From Teretinema sp942493045 (GTDB lineage: Bacteria > Spirochaetota > Spirochaetia > Treponematales > Treponemataceae): a stretch of DNA of 64,000 bases. Position numbers and translations under genes: made by a program. Positions 8,116 to 16,331 of this stretch are shown here, in pieces. Position 1 is the stretch's first letter. Every line of letters starts with the position of its first letter. The notes beneath the pieces are model-generated. The model searched no databases, was not told the origin of the DNA, and saw nothing but the letters and a program-made list of their open reading frames with translations. The DNA lies in contig OW818665.1 of NCBI GenBank assembly GCA_942493045.1, forward strand, positions 2,294,001 to 2,358,000, in the 5' to 3' direction.

Positions 8116-8756
8116 TCCCGTTTCCCGCCCTGTTTGCGCAGGACCACCGAAATAACGTCGTTAACCGCCTTGGTAATGTCAGCCGCGAAATTGTCGACCC
8201 GCTGAGCCAGCAGGTTATAGGCCACCAGGGCGATGATCGCGATGCACAAGCCGAACACGGTGGTAATCAGGGCTTCGTAAATACCGTTGGCGACCAGCTG
8301 GGCGTTGACCTCGGTGGCGCTGGCGATGGATTTAAATGCGCCGATCATTCCCGATACCGTACCCAGAAATCCCGTCAGCGGGGCCAGGGAGGCCAGGGCG
8401 GTTAGATAGTTAAAGCCGTTCTCCAGCTGCCGGATCCGCTCCTGGGCTTCAGCTTCAGCCGACTTTTCCATGCGCGTTTCGCCGAAGGCGGCGTTGCGTA
8501 CCAGATCGTGCAGAATACTGGCCGAAGAAATTTTCCGGCTCTGGGCGGATAGCAGCGACTCGGCCTCGCAAAGGTTATCGACCTCTATCAAACTGATAAC
8601 CTGGTCCCGGATGCCGCTGACACGCAGATCATGCCAGTACAAGTAAATGACGCGCTCGACTATCAGCGCGAAAGTAGCAATCGAAAAAGCCAGCAGCGGC
8701 CACATAAAAGGGCCACCCAGTTTAAATAAACCGATCAAACTCCAACCGTCATTCAT
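8112..8756 (-). CDS. exbB: ExbB/MotA/TolQ proton channel
   Basis: 214 residues with three membrane segments (about 14-36, 116-140, 158-182) and the family core block LASLAPLTGFLGTVSGMIGAFKSIA, followed by GIYEALITTVFGLCIAIIALVAYNLL. It forms the pentameric channel that couples proton flow to TonB. The start overlaps the upstream lipoprotein gene by 4 nt, placing it firmly in the receptor operon rather than in a Tol or Mot locus. Confidence 0.95.
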   Translation of the reverse strand: MNDGWSLIGLFKLGGPFMWPLLAFSIATFALIVERVIYLYWHDLRVSGIRDQVISLIEVDNLCEAESLLSAQSRKISSASILHDLVRNAAFGETRMEKSAEAEAQERIRQLENGFNYLTALASLAPLTGFLGTVSGMIGAFKSIASATEVNAQLVANGIYEALITTVFGLCIAIIALVAYNLLAQRVDNFAADITKAVNDVISVVLRKQGGKRE

Positions 8757-9616
8757 TGTATATTCTCCTCATTAGTATTTTCTATTAAAACCTCAACGGA
8801 CCTTTCCGCGGCCAGGGCGTCGCGGTTGTACAGGGCGAAAAACAGTTCCGCCGATTCTTCCCAGTCCCGGTACACTGTTCCGGTATCCCGGATTTCACGC
8901 AAAGATTCCGGAAAAAACTCCCGGCTATACGCGCGGTTCCAGATCCGGCCTTCGGCCCGGCTGCGGTCGATCGGCAGCGGACGCGGCAGTTTCCCGCCGG
9001 AAGGCAGACCATAGACCTCCGGAAGCAAAAACCGTCCGGCTTGCGCGAAAAAGGAACTCCCGCGCTGCGCGCGTTTTTTAGCTTTATACAATGGATACTC
9101 ATCCTCGCCAAGCGCGCTCTGTAATAACGGAACGACAGCGCTCACCCGGTCCCAGCGGCGCCGGAAAACGCTGAGCGCCGGCTCACCATACAGGATAGTA
9201 TCACGATACCGGATAGTGGCGCTCTCCGGATATTCCCAGACCACCGCGGTGGGCACAGACAGGCGCCAGAGCTCCCCGTCCCGCGCGATCAGCATCTCTC
9301 CGCTCATCACAAAGCCGGCCTCGGTCCAGCCCTCCGCCCAATTGGTAAACCAACGCAGGGTTTCGGCCTGCAGCTGCCATCCGCCTTCCGGAAGAGCGCG
9401 GGCCGATCCCTGCAGCCGGCCGGAACCGAGCAGGGCACCGGTCAATTCAAAACGAGTCCCGGTACCGTCAGGATTTTCAAACAGGGCCAGATTCCAGCGG
9501 TGCTGAGCGGAGCCGGAGCGCGCCTCCAGAGACTGGGAGGGCTTAACCGTCCGGCAGGACGCGCAGAGCGCAAATACGGTAAAGATCAACACTAAAACTA
9601 TCAATATTTTTCTCAT
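8753..9616 (-). CDS. Lipoprotein of unknown function in Ton operon
   Basis: About 287 residues from the ATG at 9616, chosen because AAGGA sits about 10 nt upstream; an earlier in-frame ATG at 9628 has no spacing. The hydrophobic signal ends in a lipobox-like LCASC (Cys 21), predicting a lipid anchor. The mature part is rich in Trp, Arg and Glu with beta-type alternation and no domain that I recognise. Sitting between the TonB receptor and ExbB, it may be a surface or periplasmic partner of the receptor, for instance in ligand capture. That role is inferred from position alone. Confidence 0.8.
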   Translation of the reverse strand: MRKILIVLVLIFTVFALCASCRTVKPSQSLEARSGSAQHRWNLALFENPDGTGTRFELTGALLGSGRLQGSARALPEGGWQLQAETLRWFTNWAEGWTEAGFVMSGEMLIARDGELWRLSVPTAVVWEYPESATIRYRDTILYGEPALSVFRRRWDRVSAVVPLLQSALGEDEYPLYKAKKRAQRGSSFFAQAGRFLLPEVYGLPSGGKLPRPLPIDRSRAEGRIWNRAYSREFFPESLREIRDTGTVYRDWEESAELFFALYNRDALAAERSVEVLIENTNEENIQ

Positions 9617-9630
9617 GCTTGCGGCCATCC

Positions 9631-12144
9631 TTAATAACTGAACTTGTAGCCGAACGAAAACATCGGCATGCCGATACTGAAGTTGGCCTGATCGCTGTTT
9701 TCCAGTTCCTGACCGGTGTATGGATCAAAGGCCTTATTGGTGCGCGGCGAATACAAATTGGTAAAGACATCCTCCATCGCGAAATACACTTCTTCCCGTA
9801 TCCGGGAATTAGGCCGATACTTTGACCAGCCGATGCGCACATCCACCGGACAGGAAATATCGGTACGCAGGGAGTTATCATAGATTTCGGTGCGCGCATA
9901 ACGCTCGATTATGGTACCGTCCGGCAGGTAGGCCGGGTAGGCGGTAATCGTACCGACCCGCTGCTTCGGTGTTCCGGTCGCGACACTGGACTTCAATGTA
10001 ATAACCATGCCGGTCACCGGTTTCCAGTTCAAAATTAAATTGAGACTATGAAAGCGATGAAACCCCGGATAATACCAGCTGTCCAAAGGCTCTCCGTACA
10101 TGGTGGTCTGCCCGGCATACATCGGAGACTCCGGATTAAGATAGCGGGCGTAGACGAACGAATAGGAAACATAGCCGTCCAGAACGCGACTGTTCTTTTT
10201 TTGAAGCATCAGGTCAAAGCCGGTCGCGAATCCGGTACCGTCGGTTTTAGCGAGGAAAACCGTATTATCGGTATCGCGAATATCGCTGACCAGATACAGC
10301 CGGTTGAAGTAGTGTTTGTAAAAACCCTCCAGCTGAAAAGACCAGTCCTCTATAAAATCCAGATTAAGGCCCAGCACCTGGAACCAGGCCCGGTTCGGCC
10401 CGACCTCGAAACTCTCAATTCCATAATCCTTATCAGCGCCGATAGAGTCCAGCGGGAACTGCGAGAACACTCCCGATCCGCCCGAAACAGTCAGACTATC
10501 CAGCAAACCACGGTTACGCAGCGGCACCCAGGAAAGGCTCAGCCGCGGATTGACTACCGGGTAGGTATTCAGCTCGAAGTGATCATTCCACAGGTAAAAG
10601 TGCTCGGCGCGCAAACCGGCCTCGCCGCGCAACGCGCTAGATTCACTGCCGAATTCCCACAGCAAAAAAGCCGCGCTGTTCAGGATGCGGTTGCCGTCTA
10701 TTTTCAGATCAAGCTCCAGTGGGCTGTACTGCAAAGTTCCATCGCCCGGATCGTTAATCTGCCAACCGTCAAGGTGCTGGTCATTGAGGGCATACTGAAA
10801 CACCTCTTCCAGTCCCCAACCGATAATCCCGGCCTTACCGGCGGAATGATCGGCGTCGAGCTTAAATTGCCCCTGATGCAGTTCTGTGGAAAACTCGCCC
10901 TCCAGGCCGATATCTTCAAAACTGTAGTCAGTCGCGCCACCAAGAATCGGGCCGTATGTATCTAGAAATTCCTGGGAGTACTCGCGGGTGCCGGATTCCA
11001 CCGACCGGAAAGCCGCTTCAACGGTATTATTGTTATAAGCCGCCAGCAGGCGAACCGTGGTGTCAGTGTCCGGCATCCAGCGGATATTCGCGGAAGCGAA
11101 CCCCAGATAATTGGTCCAGTCAAAACGGGAAACGGTATGAATGCCTTCATTGAGGGTATCGCCGGCGGCGCTGGCGCCGTCACTGCCGAAAAAAGCGTTT
11201 ACGCTGATGTCCAGGGCCGGCCGCGGTGTCCAGTAGCCTTTCACATAGGCATCGCGGATATAGGGCATCTTCGGAACGGTCTCCGAGAGTTCAGGATTAA
11301 GCTGTAATAGCTCATTGGCCAGGGCCAGAGTTTCCAAATAGGTTACCTTTCCGCCGGCTAGCAAACCGGCGTTTTGGCCGAAGGGAACCTGGAAAAAGAC
11401 GTCCGTGGAAGTTGTGGAAATGCTGGCGTCCAGGCGCACTTCCGGACCATCCGGTTTTTTGGTAGTGACTTCCAGCAAACCGGACATTGCACGTCCATAA
11501 CGGGTGGAAAAAATGCCATGCGACATTTTAAAGCTGCTGACCATGTGCGGGTTAAAAATGGAAAAAGCCCCGCCCCAGTGCCAGGGTTCCACGATATATA
11601 CTCCGTCCAGTACCGTCCCCATTTCCGCCGGATAACCGCCGCGGATGGAGGGCTCGGCATTCCAACCGCCGGTAAATCCGACGCCCGGCAGAGTGCTGAC
11701 AGAAGCCATGATATCTTCAACCAGCCCGATAAAGGCTGTGGTTTTCATTTCTTCGCGGTCCATGGCTACCGAAATTCCGCTCTTGGCGTCGGACTTGCCC
11801 GGCGCGGAGCGTTCCACCAGCAATTCATTGCCCTCAATAACCCCGGCGATACGCATGGCCAGTTTCGTCTGCTGAAGCCGCGCGGTAATCGGCAGACGGA
11901 TCATTTCGTAGCCAGGTAGAACGGCAATCAGAATTCCGCGCTCAAAGGTATCCGGCAGGGTAAGCGTAGCCTGTCCCTGTGTATCAGTTTCCGCCTCAAC
12001 GGCGTAGCCGCTCACGGTCAGTCGCACTCCTTCCAGCGGTATCTCCAATTCAAGATCGACGGCTTGAACCCGCAGTTCTCCGGCGCTGAAGGCGGCGCTG
12101 ACGCACAAAAGCAGTAGGGGGAAAAGAATCTTAATTTTTATCAT
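9631..12144 (-). CDS. TonB-dependent outer membrane receptor
   Basis: 837 residues. A signal peptide (about 1-21) is followed by a carboxypeptidase-regulatory-like beta-sandwich (about 24-100), a plug domain (about 125-225; GVGFTGGWNAEPSIRGGYPAEM and VLDGVYIV) and a beta barrel ending in the aromatic FSFGYKFSY. Such receptors import large or scarce ligands across the outer membrane using TonB. The ligand is unknown: no heme or siderophore motif is evident. It is the first gene of an operon that supplies its own lipoprotein, ExbB, two ExbD and TonB. AGGA lies about 10 nt before the ATG. Confidence 0.93.
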   Translation of the reverse strand: MIKIKILFPLLLLCVSAAFSAGELRVQAVDLELEIPLEGVRLTVSGYAVEAETDTQGQATLTLPDTFERGILIAVLPGYEMIRLPITARLQQTKLAMRIAGVIEGNELLVERSAPGKSDAKSGISVAMDREEMKTTAFIGLVEDIMASVSTLPGVGFTGGWNAEPSIRGGYPAEMGTVLDGVYIVEPWHWGGAFSIFNPHMVSSFKMSHGIFSTRYGRAMSGLLEVTTKKPDGPEVRLDASISTTSTDVFFQVPFGQNAGLLAGGKVTYLETLALANELLQLNPELSETVPKMPYIRDAYVKGYWTPRPALDISVNAFFGSDGASAAGDTLNEGIHTVSRFDWTNYLGFASANIRWMPDTDTTVRLLAAYNNNTVEAAFRSVESGTREYSQEFLDTYGPILGGATDYSFEDIGLEGEFSTELHQGQFKLDADHSAGKAGIIGWGLEEVFQYALNDQHLDGWQINDPGDGTLQYSPLELDLKIDGNRILNSAAFLLWEFGSESSALRGEAGLRAEHFYLWNDHFELNTYPVVNPRLSLSWVPLRNRGLLDSLTVSGGSGVFSQFPLDSIGADKDYGIESFEVGPNRAWFQVLGLNLDFIEDWSFQLEGFYKHYFNRLYLVSDIRDTDNTVFLAKTDGTGFATGFDLMLQKKNSRVLDGYVSYSFVYARYLNPESPMYAGQTTMYGEPLDSWYYPGFHRFHSLNLILNWKPVTGMVITLKSSVATGTPKQRVGTITAYPAYLPDGTIIERYARTEIYDNSLRTDISCPVDVRIGWSKYRPNSRIREEVYFAMEDVFTNLYSPRTNKAFDPYTGQELENSDQANFSIGMPMFSFGYKFSY

Positions 12145-12223
12145 TTACAACATCCTGATCAGTTTTTTCCTGTTACTTTCAGTGTAACACCCCGTTCAGG
12201 AAATTCTGTCACCGCGACAGCGC

Positions 12224-13585
12224 TTATTTGAGCCGGCAGCGGGCCGAGCGGGCATGACCGGCCAGACCTTCGGCATCGGCCATCAGGGCCGCGGCCCGTA
12301 GTGAAGAGAGCCAGCCGGATACGTCGCCGCCAGATTCATCGCCGCCGGAGTGTTGATCCTCGGCGGTGCGCAGCACCGTAACGGTCTTCAGAAAATGACG
12401 CACCGACAGACCGCCGGTAAAGGCGGCCGCCCCGGAAGTCGGCAGCGTATGATTCAGTCCGCCGGCATAATCACCTAAAACTTCAGCCGCGCGGTGACCG
12501 ACGAAAAGCGAACCGAAATTACGCACCCTTTTTTCCAGGGCATCGCGCTGCGGCCCGGCGTCGAGGGCCAGTTCCAGATGTTCCGGAGCCTTGCGGTTGG
12601 CAATCTCGACTGCGGCATCCAGAGTATCAACAATGATAATGCAGCTGTTGCCGGCAAGACTGGAGCGGGCGGCAGCCTGCGGCGGCAATTCCGATACAAT
12701 GGCCGTCAGTCTGGCTTGCACTTCTTCGGCAAGCGCGGCGCTGGTGGTAATCAGTACCGCCTGGGCATCGCTGTCATGCTCGGCCTGGGCATAGAGATCG
12801 GCGGCCACCCACTCAGGGTCGGCGCTGTCATCGGCGATTATCAGTACCTCGGAGGGGCCGGCTACCATGTCGATGCCGACATCTCCGTACACCAGCTTTT
12901 TGGCGGCGGCGACAAACTTATTACCCGGCCCTACTATCACCTGGACGCGCGGCACCGATTCGGTTCCGTAGGCCATGGCCGCGATGGCTTGCGCTCCGCC
13001 GATGGCATAAACCTGCTTTACGCCGCAGAGAGCCGCCACCGCCATAATCCGCTCATCGGCCCAGGGCAAATCGGGATTCCCGGAAGGGTGGGCAGCAGGC
13101 GGCGTGCACAGCAGTAACGCCTCTACTCCGGCAGCCAGAGCCGGGACACAACCCATGATGACGCTGGAAAGCAGCGGAAAGCGGCCGGCCGGCACATAGA
13201 CACCGGCGCGCTCCACGGGAATTGTCCGCTGTCCGGCCGTTAAGCCGGGGGAGAGGGTGATTTCAAAGTTATCGAAGGACTCTTTCTGCCGCAGCGCGAA
13301 GCTGCGGGCCAAGTCCCGCGACAGAGTCAGGGCGGCATACAGGTCCGCTTGCTCAACCTGCAATGTATTTCGGGCTTCTTCCAGAGCGGCTTCCGGTATC
13401 AAAAAGGCAGCGGGATTGGCGCGGTCAAAGCGGGCCGCATATTCGCGGACAGCGCTATCCCCGCGGGCGCGCACGACTTCCACAATCGTAGCGGCTGCGG
13501 CCAGTCCATCGGTCAAACGCCGTCCAGAAAAAAACGAGGCTGTAAGATCTTTCCCGCTCAATATCGATATAACCGCTGTACTCAT
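12224..13585 (-). CDS. hisD: Histidinol dehydrogenase
   Basis: 453 residues, slightly long for HisD. It carries VPAGRFPLLSSVIM, IGGAQAIAAMAYGT, VGPGNKFVAAAKKLV, the zinc/catalytic region QAEHDSDAQ, the APEHLEL motif and GGLNHTLPTSGAA. The enzyme oxidises histidinol to histidine in two NAD-dependent steps. A C-terminal extension of about 25 residues is rich in Gly/Ser/Asp. It lies outside the hisG-B-A operon with its own AGGAG, and its upstream region is shared with the divergent DUF6530 promoter. Confidence 0.96.
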   Translation of the reverse strand: MSTAVISILSGKDLTASFFSGRRLTDGLAAAATIVEVVRARGDSAVREYAARFDRANPAAFLIPEAALEEARNTLQVEQADLYAALTLSRDLARSFALRQKESFDNFEITLSPGLTAGQRTIPVERAGVYVPAGRFPLLSSVIMGCVPALAAGVEALLLCTPPAAHPSGNPDLPWADERIMAVAALCGVKQVYAIGGAQAIAAMAYGTESVPRVQVIVGPGNKFVAAAKKLVYGDVGIDMVAGPSEVLIIADDSADPEWVAADLYAQAEHDSDAQAVLITTSAALAEEVQARLTAIVSELPPQAAARSSLAGNSCIIIVDTLDAAVEIANRKAPEHLELALDAGPQRDALEKRVRNFGSLFVGHRAAEVLGDYAGGLNHTLPTSGAAAFTGGLSVRHFLKTVTVLRTAEDQHSGGDESGGDVSGWLSSLRAAALMADAEGLAGHARSARCRLK

Positions 13586-13620
13586 CTATCTCTCCTGGTT
13601 TCAGAGTCTTTTAAAAACTA

Positions 13621-13649
13621 TTGACAGCTCCCGGACGCAGTGCTAGTAT
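13621..13649 (+). promoter_or_regulatory. Promoter of the DUF6530 gene
   Basis: Perfect TTGACA (13621-13626), 17-nt spacer and TAGTAT (13644-13649). The predicted start point at about 13656 coincides with the first base of the operator at 13656-13702, so a bound repressor would block initiation or early elongation. Confidence 0.75.
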
Positions 13650-13655
13650 TAACTC

Positions 13656-13702
13656 GGATTTACTAAGTTAGTAAATAAGTAAGTTACTAACTTAGTAAAT
13701 CC
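13656..13702. promoter_or_regulatory. Double-palindrome operator upstream of the DUF6530 gene
   Basis: Two perfect 15-bp palindromes, TTACTAA-G-TTAGTAA (13660-13674) and TTACTAA-C-TTAGTAA (13684-13698), have centres 24 bp apart. They are nested in a perfect 19-bp inverted repeat (13656-13674 and 13684-13702) with a 9-nt spacer. It starts at the predicted transcription start of a consensus promoter. The arrangement suggests two dimers of a small winged-helix or similar repressor. The regulator is not identifiable from this window. Confidence 0.8.
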
Positions 13703-13722
13703 ACCAACACACGGAGGGAAGC

Positions 13723-14215
13723 ATGAAAAATTCCAACAACACTCAAACACAAACCGGTCATCGTCTGCGAAAACTACGCCCAAATTGACGGCCGTACCGC
13801 CCATGATACCGAAACCCAGGGCCTTTCGCTCGGCCTGGCCCAGTGGAACGACCGCGGTAAAGTCGAAATCTCTGCCAAAGTCTGGCGTTACACCGGCGAG
13901 AAATGGTCCCGTCAGTCCGAGGAACTGCCCCTGCACCGGGTATTGGACCTGTCAATCATGATTGCCCGCACCGAGCTGTATTTCCGGGACGCTTACCGCT
14001 TTCCAAAACTGTACGACGAAGAGCAGCAAAACATCGACCGCATCGGCATGCAGGGAGATGCCATGACCATGTCCGTCTGCCGGGACAATCCCCGTCTGGA
14101 CGACGATATCCAGCTGTTCCGTGACGCTCTGGCCAAGGACGATGAACTGCTGGCCGAACGGCTGCATACCCTGGCCCGCATCCTGCGCGAAGCCGGGTAC
14201 GGCACAAACCGGTAA
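13723..14215 (+). pseudogene. DUF6530 protein gene with apparent one-base frameshift at codon 3
   Basis: Downstream of a good GGAGG (13713-13717), ATG 13723 opens a frame that stops after 22 codons. A second frame runs from 13727 to 14215 without interruption and encodes KIPTTLKHKPVIVCENYAQI..., containing GLSLGLAQWNDRG, KVWRYTGEKWSRQSEELPLHR and a helical C-terminus. I match this to the DUF6530 family, function unknown. Removing one A from the AAAAA at 13726-13730 joins ATG to this frame as MKIPTTLK. This may be a sequencing error, a true inactivation, or use of the in-frame ATT at 13730 as start. The rest of the gene shows no decay, which favours an intact gene. Confidence 0.7.
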
Positions 14216-14228
14216 CAGCCGCTCCGCG

Positions 14229-15515
14229 CTATTTCTTGTGACGGCGGTCCAGTTCGTTCAATACATCCTGCCAGGACACGCCTTCACGGTGCATCAGCAC
14301 GTTCACGAAGTATAAAAGATCGGCGCATTCCCAGATCACGTCTTCTTTTGTCTCGGCCTCGATCAGCTCTTCGGCCTCTTCGGTAATCTTTTCGCGCACC
14401 CGCTCGGCGGTCAGCGTGGCGGTATAGGAACCCGGCTTCGGATTCGCGAAGCGGTCCGCGATTATCCGGGAAAGAAAGGGCAGTGAATAAGCGCGGTCCG
14501 CGACGGTTTTAAAGCAGGTCCAGGCCCCGGTATGGCAGGTAGACCCGTTCGGCTTAACGACGGCCAGCACGGTATCACGGTCGCAGTCCACTCGCAAGCG
14601 GATCACGTCCAATGTATTTCCGGAGGTTTCGCCCTTGGTCCACAGCACATTGCGCGAACGGCTCCAAAAGGTCAGCTTGCCGGTGGCGAAGGTTTTCTCG
14701 AAGGCCTCGCGGTTGGCATAGCCGACCATCAGCACCTCGCCGTCCTCGCTCTGGGCGACTACGGTAACCAGCTCAACCTTGGCCCAGTCCAGACAATTGA
14801 TAAAGCCGTCCTTCAGGGCGACCTTACCGGTGTACAAGGCCATGCCGAGCTGCACGTCGCAGCCCAGCTTCTCCAGCGCGACAACTTCCTCAACGCTGGA
14901 CACGCCCCCTGCCACTACCAAACGGCACTTGACGGCGGCGCGCAGGCGCTCCACCAGAGACATATCAATTCCGGTCATGGTGCCTTCGCGCTCGACACAG
15001 GTGAACAGCAGTTCGGAACAGTAGGACTCAACGGCTTTCGCTCCGTCAATCAAATCGATACCGGCGCTTTCGGTCCAGCCCTTCACGGCGATTTTGCCGT
15101 CACGGCTGTCCACCGAAATGATGAGGTGTTCCTTACCAAGGGCAGATACCATCGCTTCCAGAAAGGCGGTGTTGACGCCGGCGCTGCCGTCACTCAGGGT
15201 AAAGGCCGCCGAGCCGATAATCACTTTTTCGGCGCCGAGGGAAAGCAGTTCTTTGGCTTTTTTGGCGTCGCGGATACCGCCGCCGACGCGTACATTGCCG
15301 CGCCGCAGCAGGCTCTGTAAAATCGCGGTATTGGCGGTACTGCCGTCGGCCTTAGTATTGCGCAGGGCGGCGTCCAGATCGATAATCGCCACTTCGCCGT
15401 AACGGTCAAATTCCGCGATCAGCTCCTCAGGATTATCGCGCTCCAGCACCAGGTCCTTACCCTGCCGCAGCTGGACAACTTTGCCGTCTTTCAAATCTAT
15501 AGAAGAAATTATCAT
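14229..15515 (-). CDS. hisA/hisIE: HisA-HisI-HisE trifunctional histidine biosynthesis fusion
   Basis: 428 residues. Residues 1 to about 240 are a HisA (ProFAR isomerase) barrel with the catalytic Asp pair in SSIDLKDGKVVQL and SVDSRDGK, and phosphate loops VGGGIRD and VAGGVSS. Residues about 245-335 are HisI (PRAMP cyclohydrolase): FWSRSRNVLWTKGETSGN, the zinc motif VDCDRDT and STCHTGAWTC. Residues about 345-428 are HisE (PRATP pyrophosphatase): ITEEAEELIEA and ADLLYFVNVLM. One chain therefore performs pathway steps 2, 3 and 4. HisIE fusions are common, but HisA joined in front is unusual. GGGAG lies 8 nt before the ATG. Confidence 0.95.
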   Translation of the reverse strand: MIISSIDLKDGKVVQLRQGKDLVLERDNPEELIAEFDRYGEVAIIDLDAALRNTKADGSTANTAILQSLLRRGNVRVGGGIRDAKKAKELLSLGAEKVIIGSAAFTLSDGSAGVNTAFLEAMVSALGKEHLIISVDSRDGKIAVKGWTESAGIDLIDGAKAVESYCSELLFTCVEREGTMTGIDMSLVERLRAAVKCRLVVAGGVSSVEEVVALEKLGCDVQLGMALYTGKVALKDGFINCLDWAKVELVTVVAQSEDGEVLMVGYANREAFEKTFATGKLTFWSRSRNVLWTKGETSGNTLDVIRLRVDCDRDTVLAVVKPNGSTCHTGAWTCFKTVADRAYSLPFLSRIIADRFANPKPGSYTATLTAERVREKITEEAEELIEAETKEDVIWECADLLYFVNVLMHREGVSWQDVLNELDRRHKK

Positions 15516-15519
15516 CGCT

Positions 15520-15708
15520 TTATTGCTCCCGTTTCCATTCTTCGCGCAACAGGCCCATCACCCAGTTTTCCTCGTCGGCCAAGGTCACCGGAAAGGGTAC
15601 CCCCGGCGTAAGGTTGAGCTTCATCTCCGGATCGTTTATAAAAGCTTGGGCCAGCGGAATGCCTTCCTTGCGGTATTCACGCAGGCGCACTAGGCTCCCT
15701 GTATACAT
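15520..15708 (-). pseudogene. GNAT acetyltransferase N-terminal remnant within his operon
   Basis: 62 codons whose product (MYTGSLVRLREYRKEGIP..., then INDPEMKLNLTPGVPFPVTL) matches the first third of RimJ/RimL-type GNAT acetyltransferases. It ends before any acetyl-CoA binding motif. The ATG overlaps the hisB stop as TGATG, so it is translated by coupling. Its end carries the ribosome binding site for hisA. It is best seen as a truncated gene kept as an operon spacer, although a small functional peptide is possible. Confidence 0.65.
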
Positions 15709-16331
15709 CAGTCGGTTACCGTTCCTTTCGTGCTCGGGATGCTGCCGAGCGCGCGCGGATCGATCGCTACGGCCTCGCGCAGGGCGCGGGAGACGGCCTT
15801 GAAAATCGCCTCGATTTTATGGTGATCGCTGCGGCCGCGCAGCACGTCGATGTGCAGATTGCAGCGGGCGCCGGTCACAAAACCCTGCCAGAAATCTTCC
15901 AGAGTATCGGTCTGAAATGAGGCGCCGGCGCTGACCAGCGGGATCGCTGTAACAGTCGATTCGCAAACCAGGTAGGGGCGGCCGCCAAAATCGACGGTGG
16001 CACGGGCCAGTGTCTCATCCATTGGATAGATGAAAAACCCGGAGCGCTTGATACCGGCGCGGTTGCCCAGCGCCTTGTCAAAGGCCTGACCGAGCGTGAT
16101 GCCGGTATCCTCAACCAGATGGTGCTGGTCGACATGCAGGTCTCCGGCGAGCGAGCCGCTCAGGTCGAACATACCATGCTTGCAAAAGGCGTCGAGCATG
16201 TGGCCGAGAAAACCGATCGGGCTTTTCACAGAGCATTTCCCGCTACCGTCCAGGTTCAGGGCCAGGGTAATTTCGGTTTCACGGGTCTTCCGCGTTATCT
16301 CCGCGATTCGGTCCTTGGCGGCGGCGCTCAT
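15708..16331 (-). CDS. hisB: Imidazoleglycerol-phosphate dehydratase
   Basis: 207 residues, the monofunctional plant/bacterial type. It has LGHMLDAFCKHG, the first metal block DLHVDQHHLVEDTG, the second SDHHKIEAIFKAVSRALREA and the C-terminal STKGT. Dehydrates imidazoleglycerol phosphate to imidazole-acetol phosphate with Mn. It overlaps hisG by 4 nt upstream and the GNAT remnant downstream. Confidence 0.97.
   Translation of the reverse strand: MSAAAKDRIAEITRKTRETEITLALNLDGSGKCSVKSPIGFLGHMLDAFCKHGMFDLSGSLAGDLHVDQHHLVEDTGITLGQAFDKALGNRAGIKRSGFFIYPMDETLARATVDFGGRPYLVCESTVTAIPLVSAGASFQTDTLEDFWQGFVTGARCNLHIDVLRGRSDHHKIEAIFKAVSRALREAVAIDPRALGSIPSTKGTVTD

Noticed and set aside
14532..15320. Long open frame on the plus strand within hisA/hisIE
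   Set aside because: It is a shadow of the fusion gene caused by GC-rich codon positions; no motif or ribosome binding site supports it. Similar shadows inside the TonB receptor (10048-10965) and other genes were dropped for the same reason.
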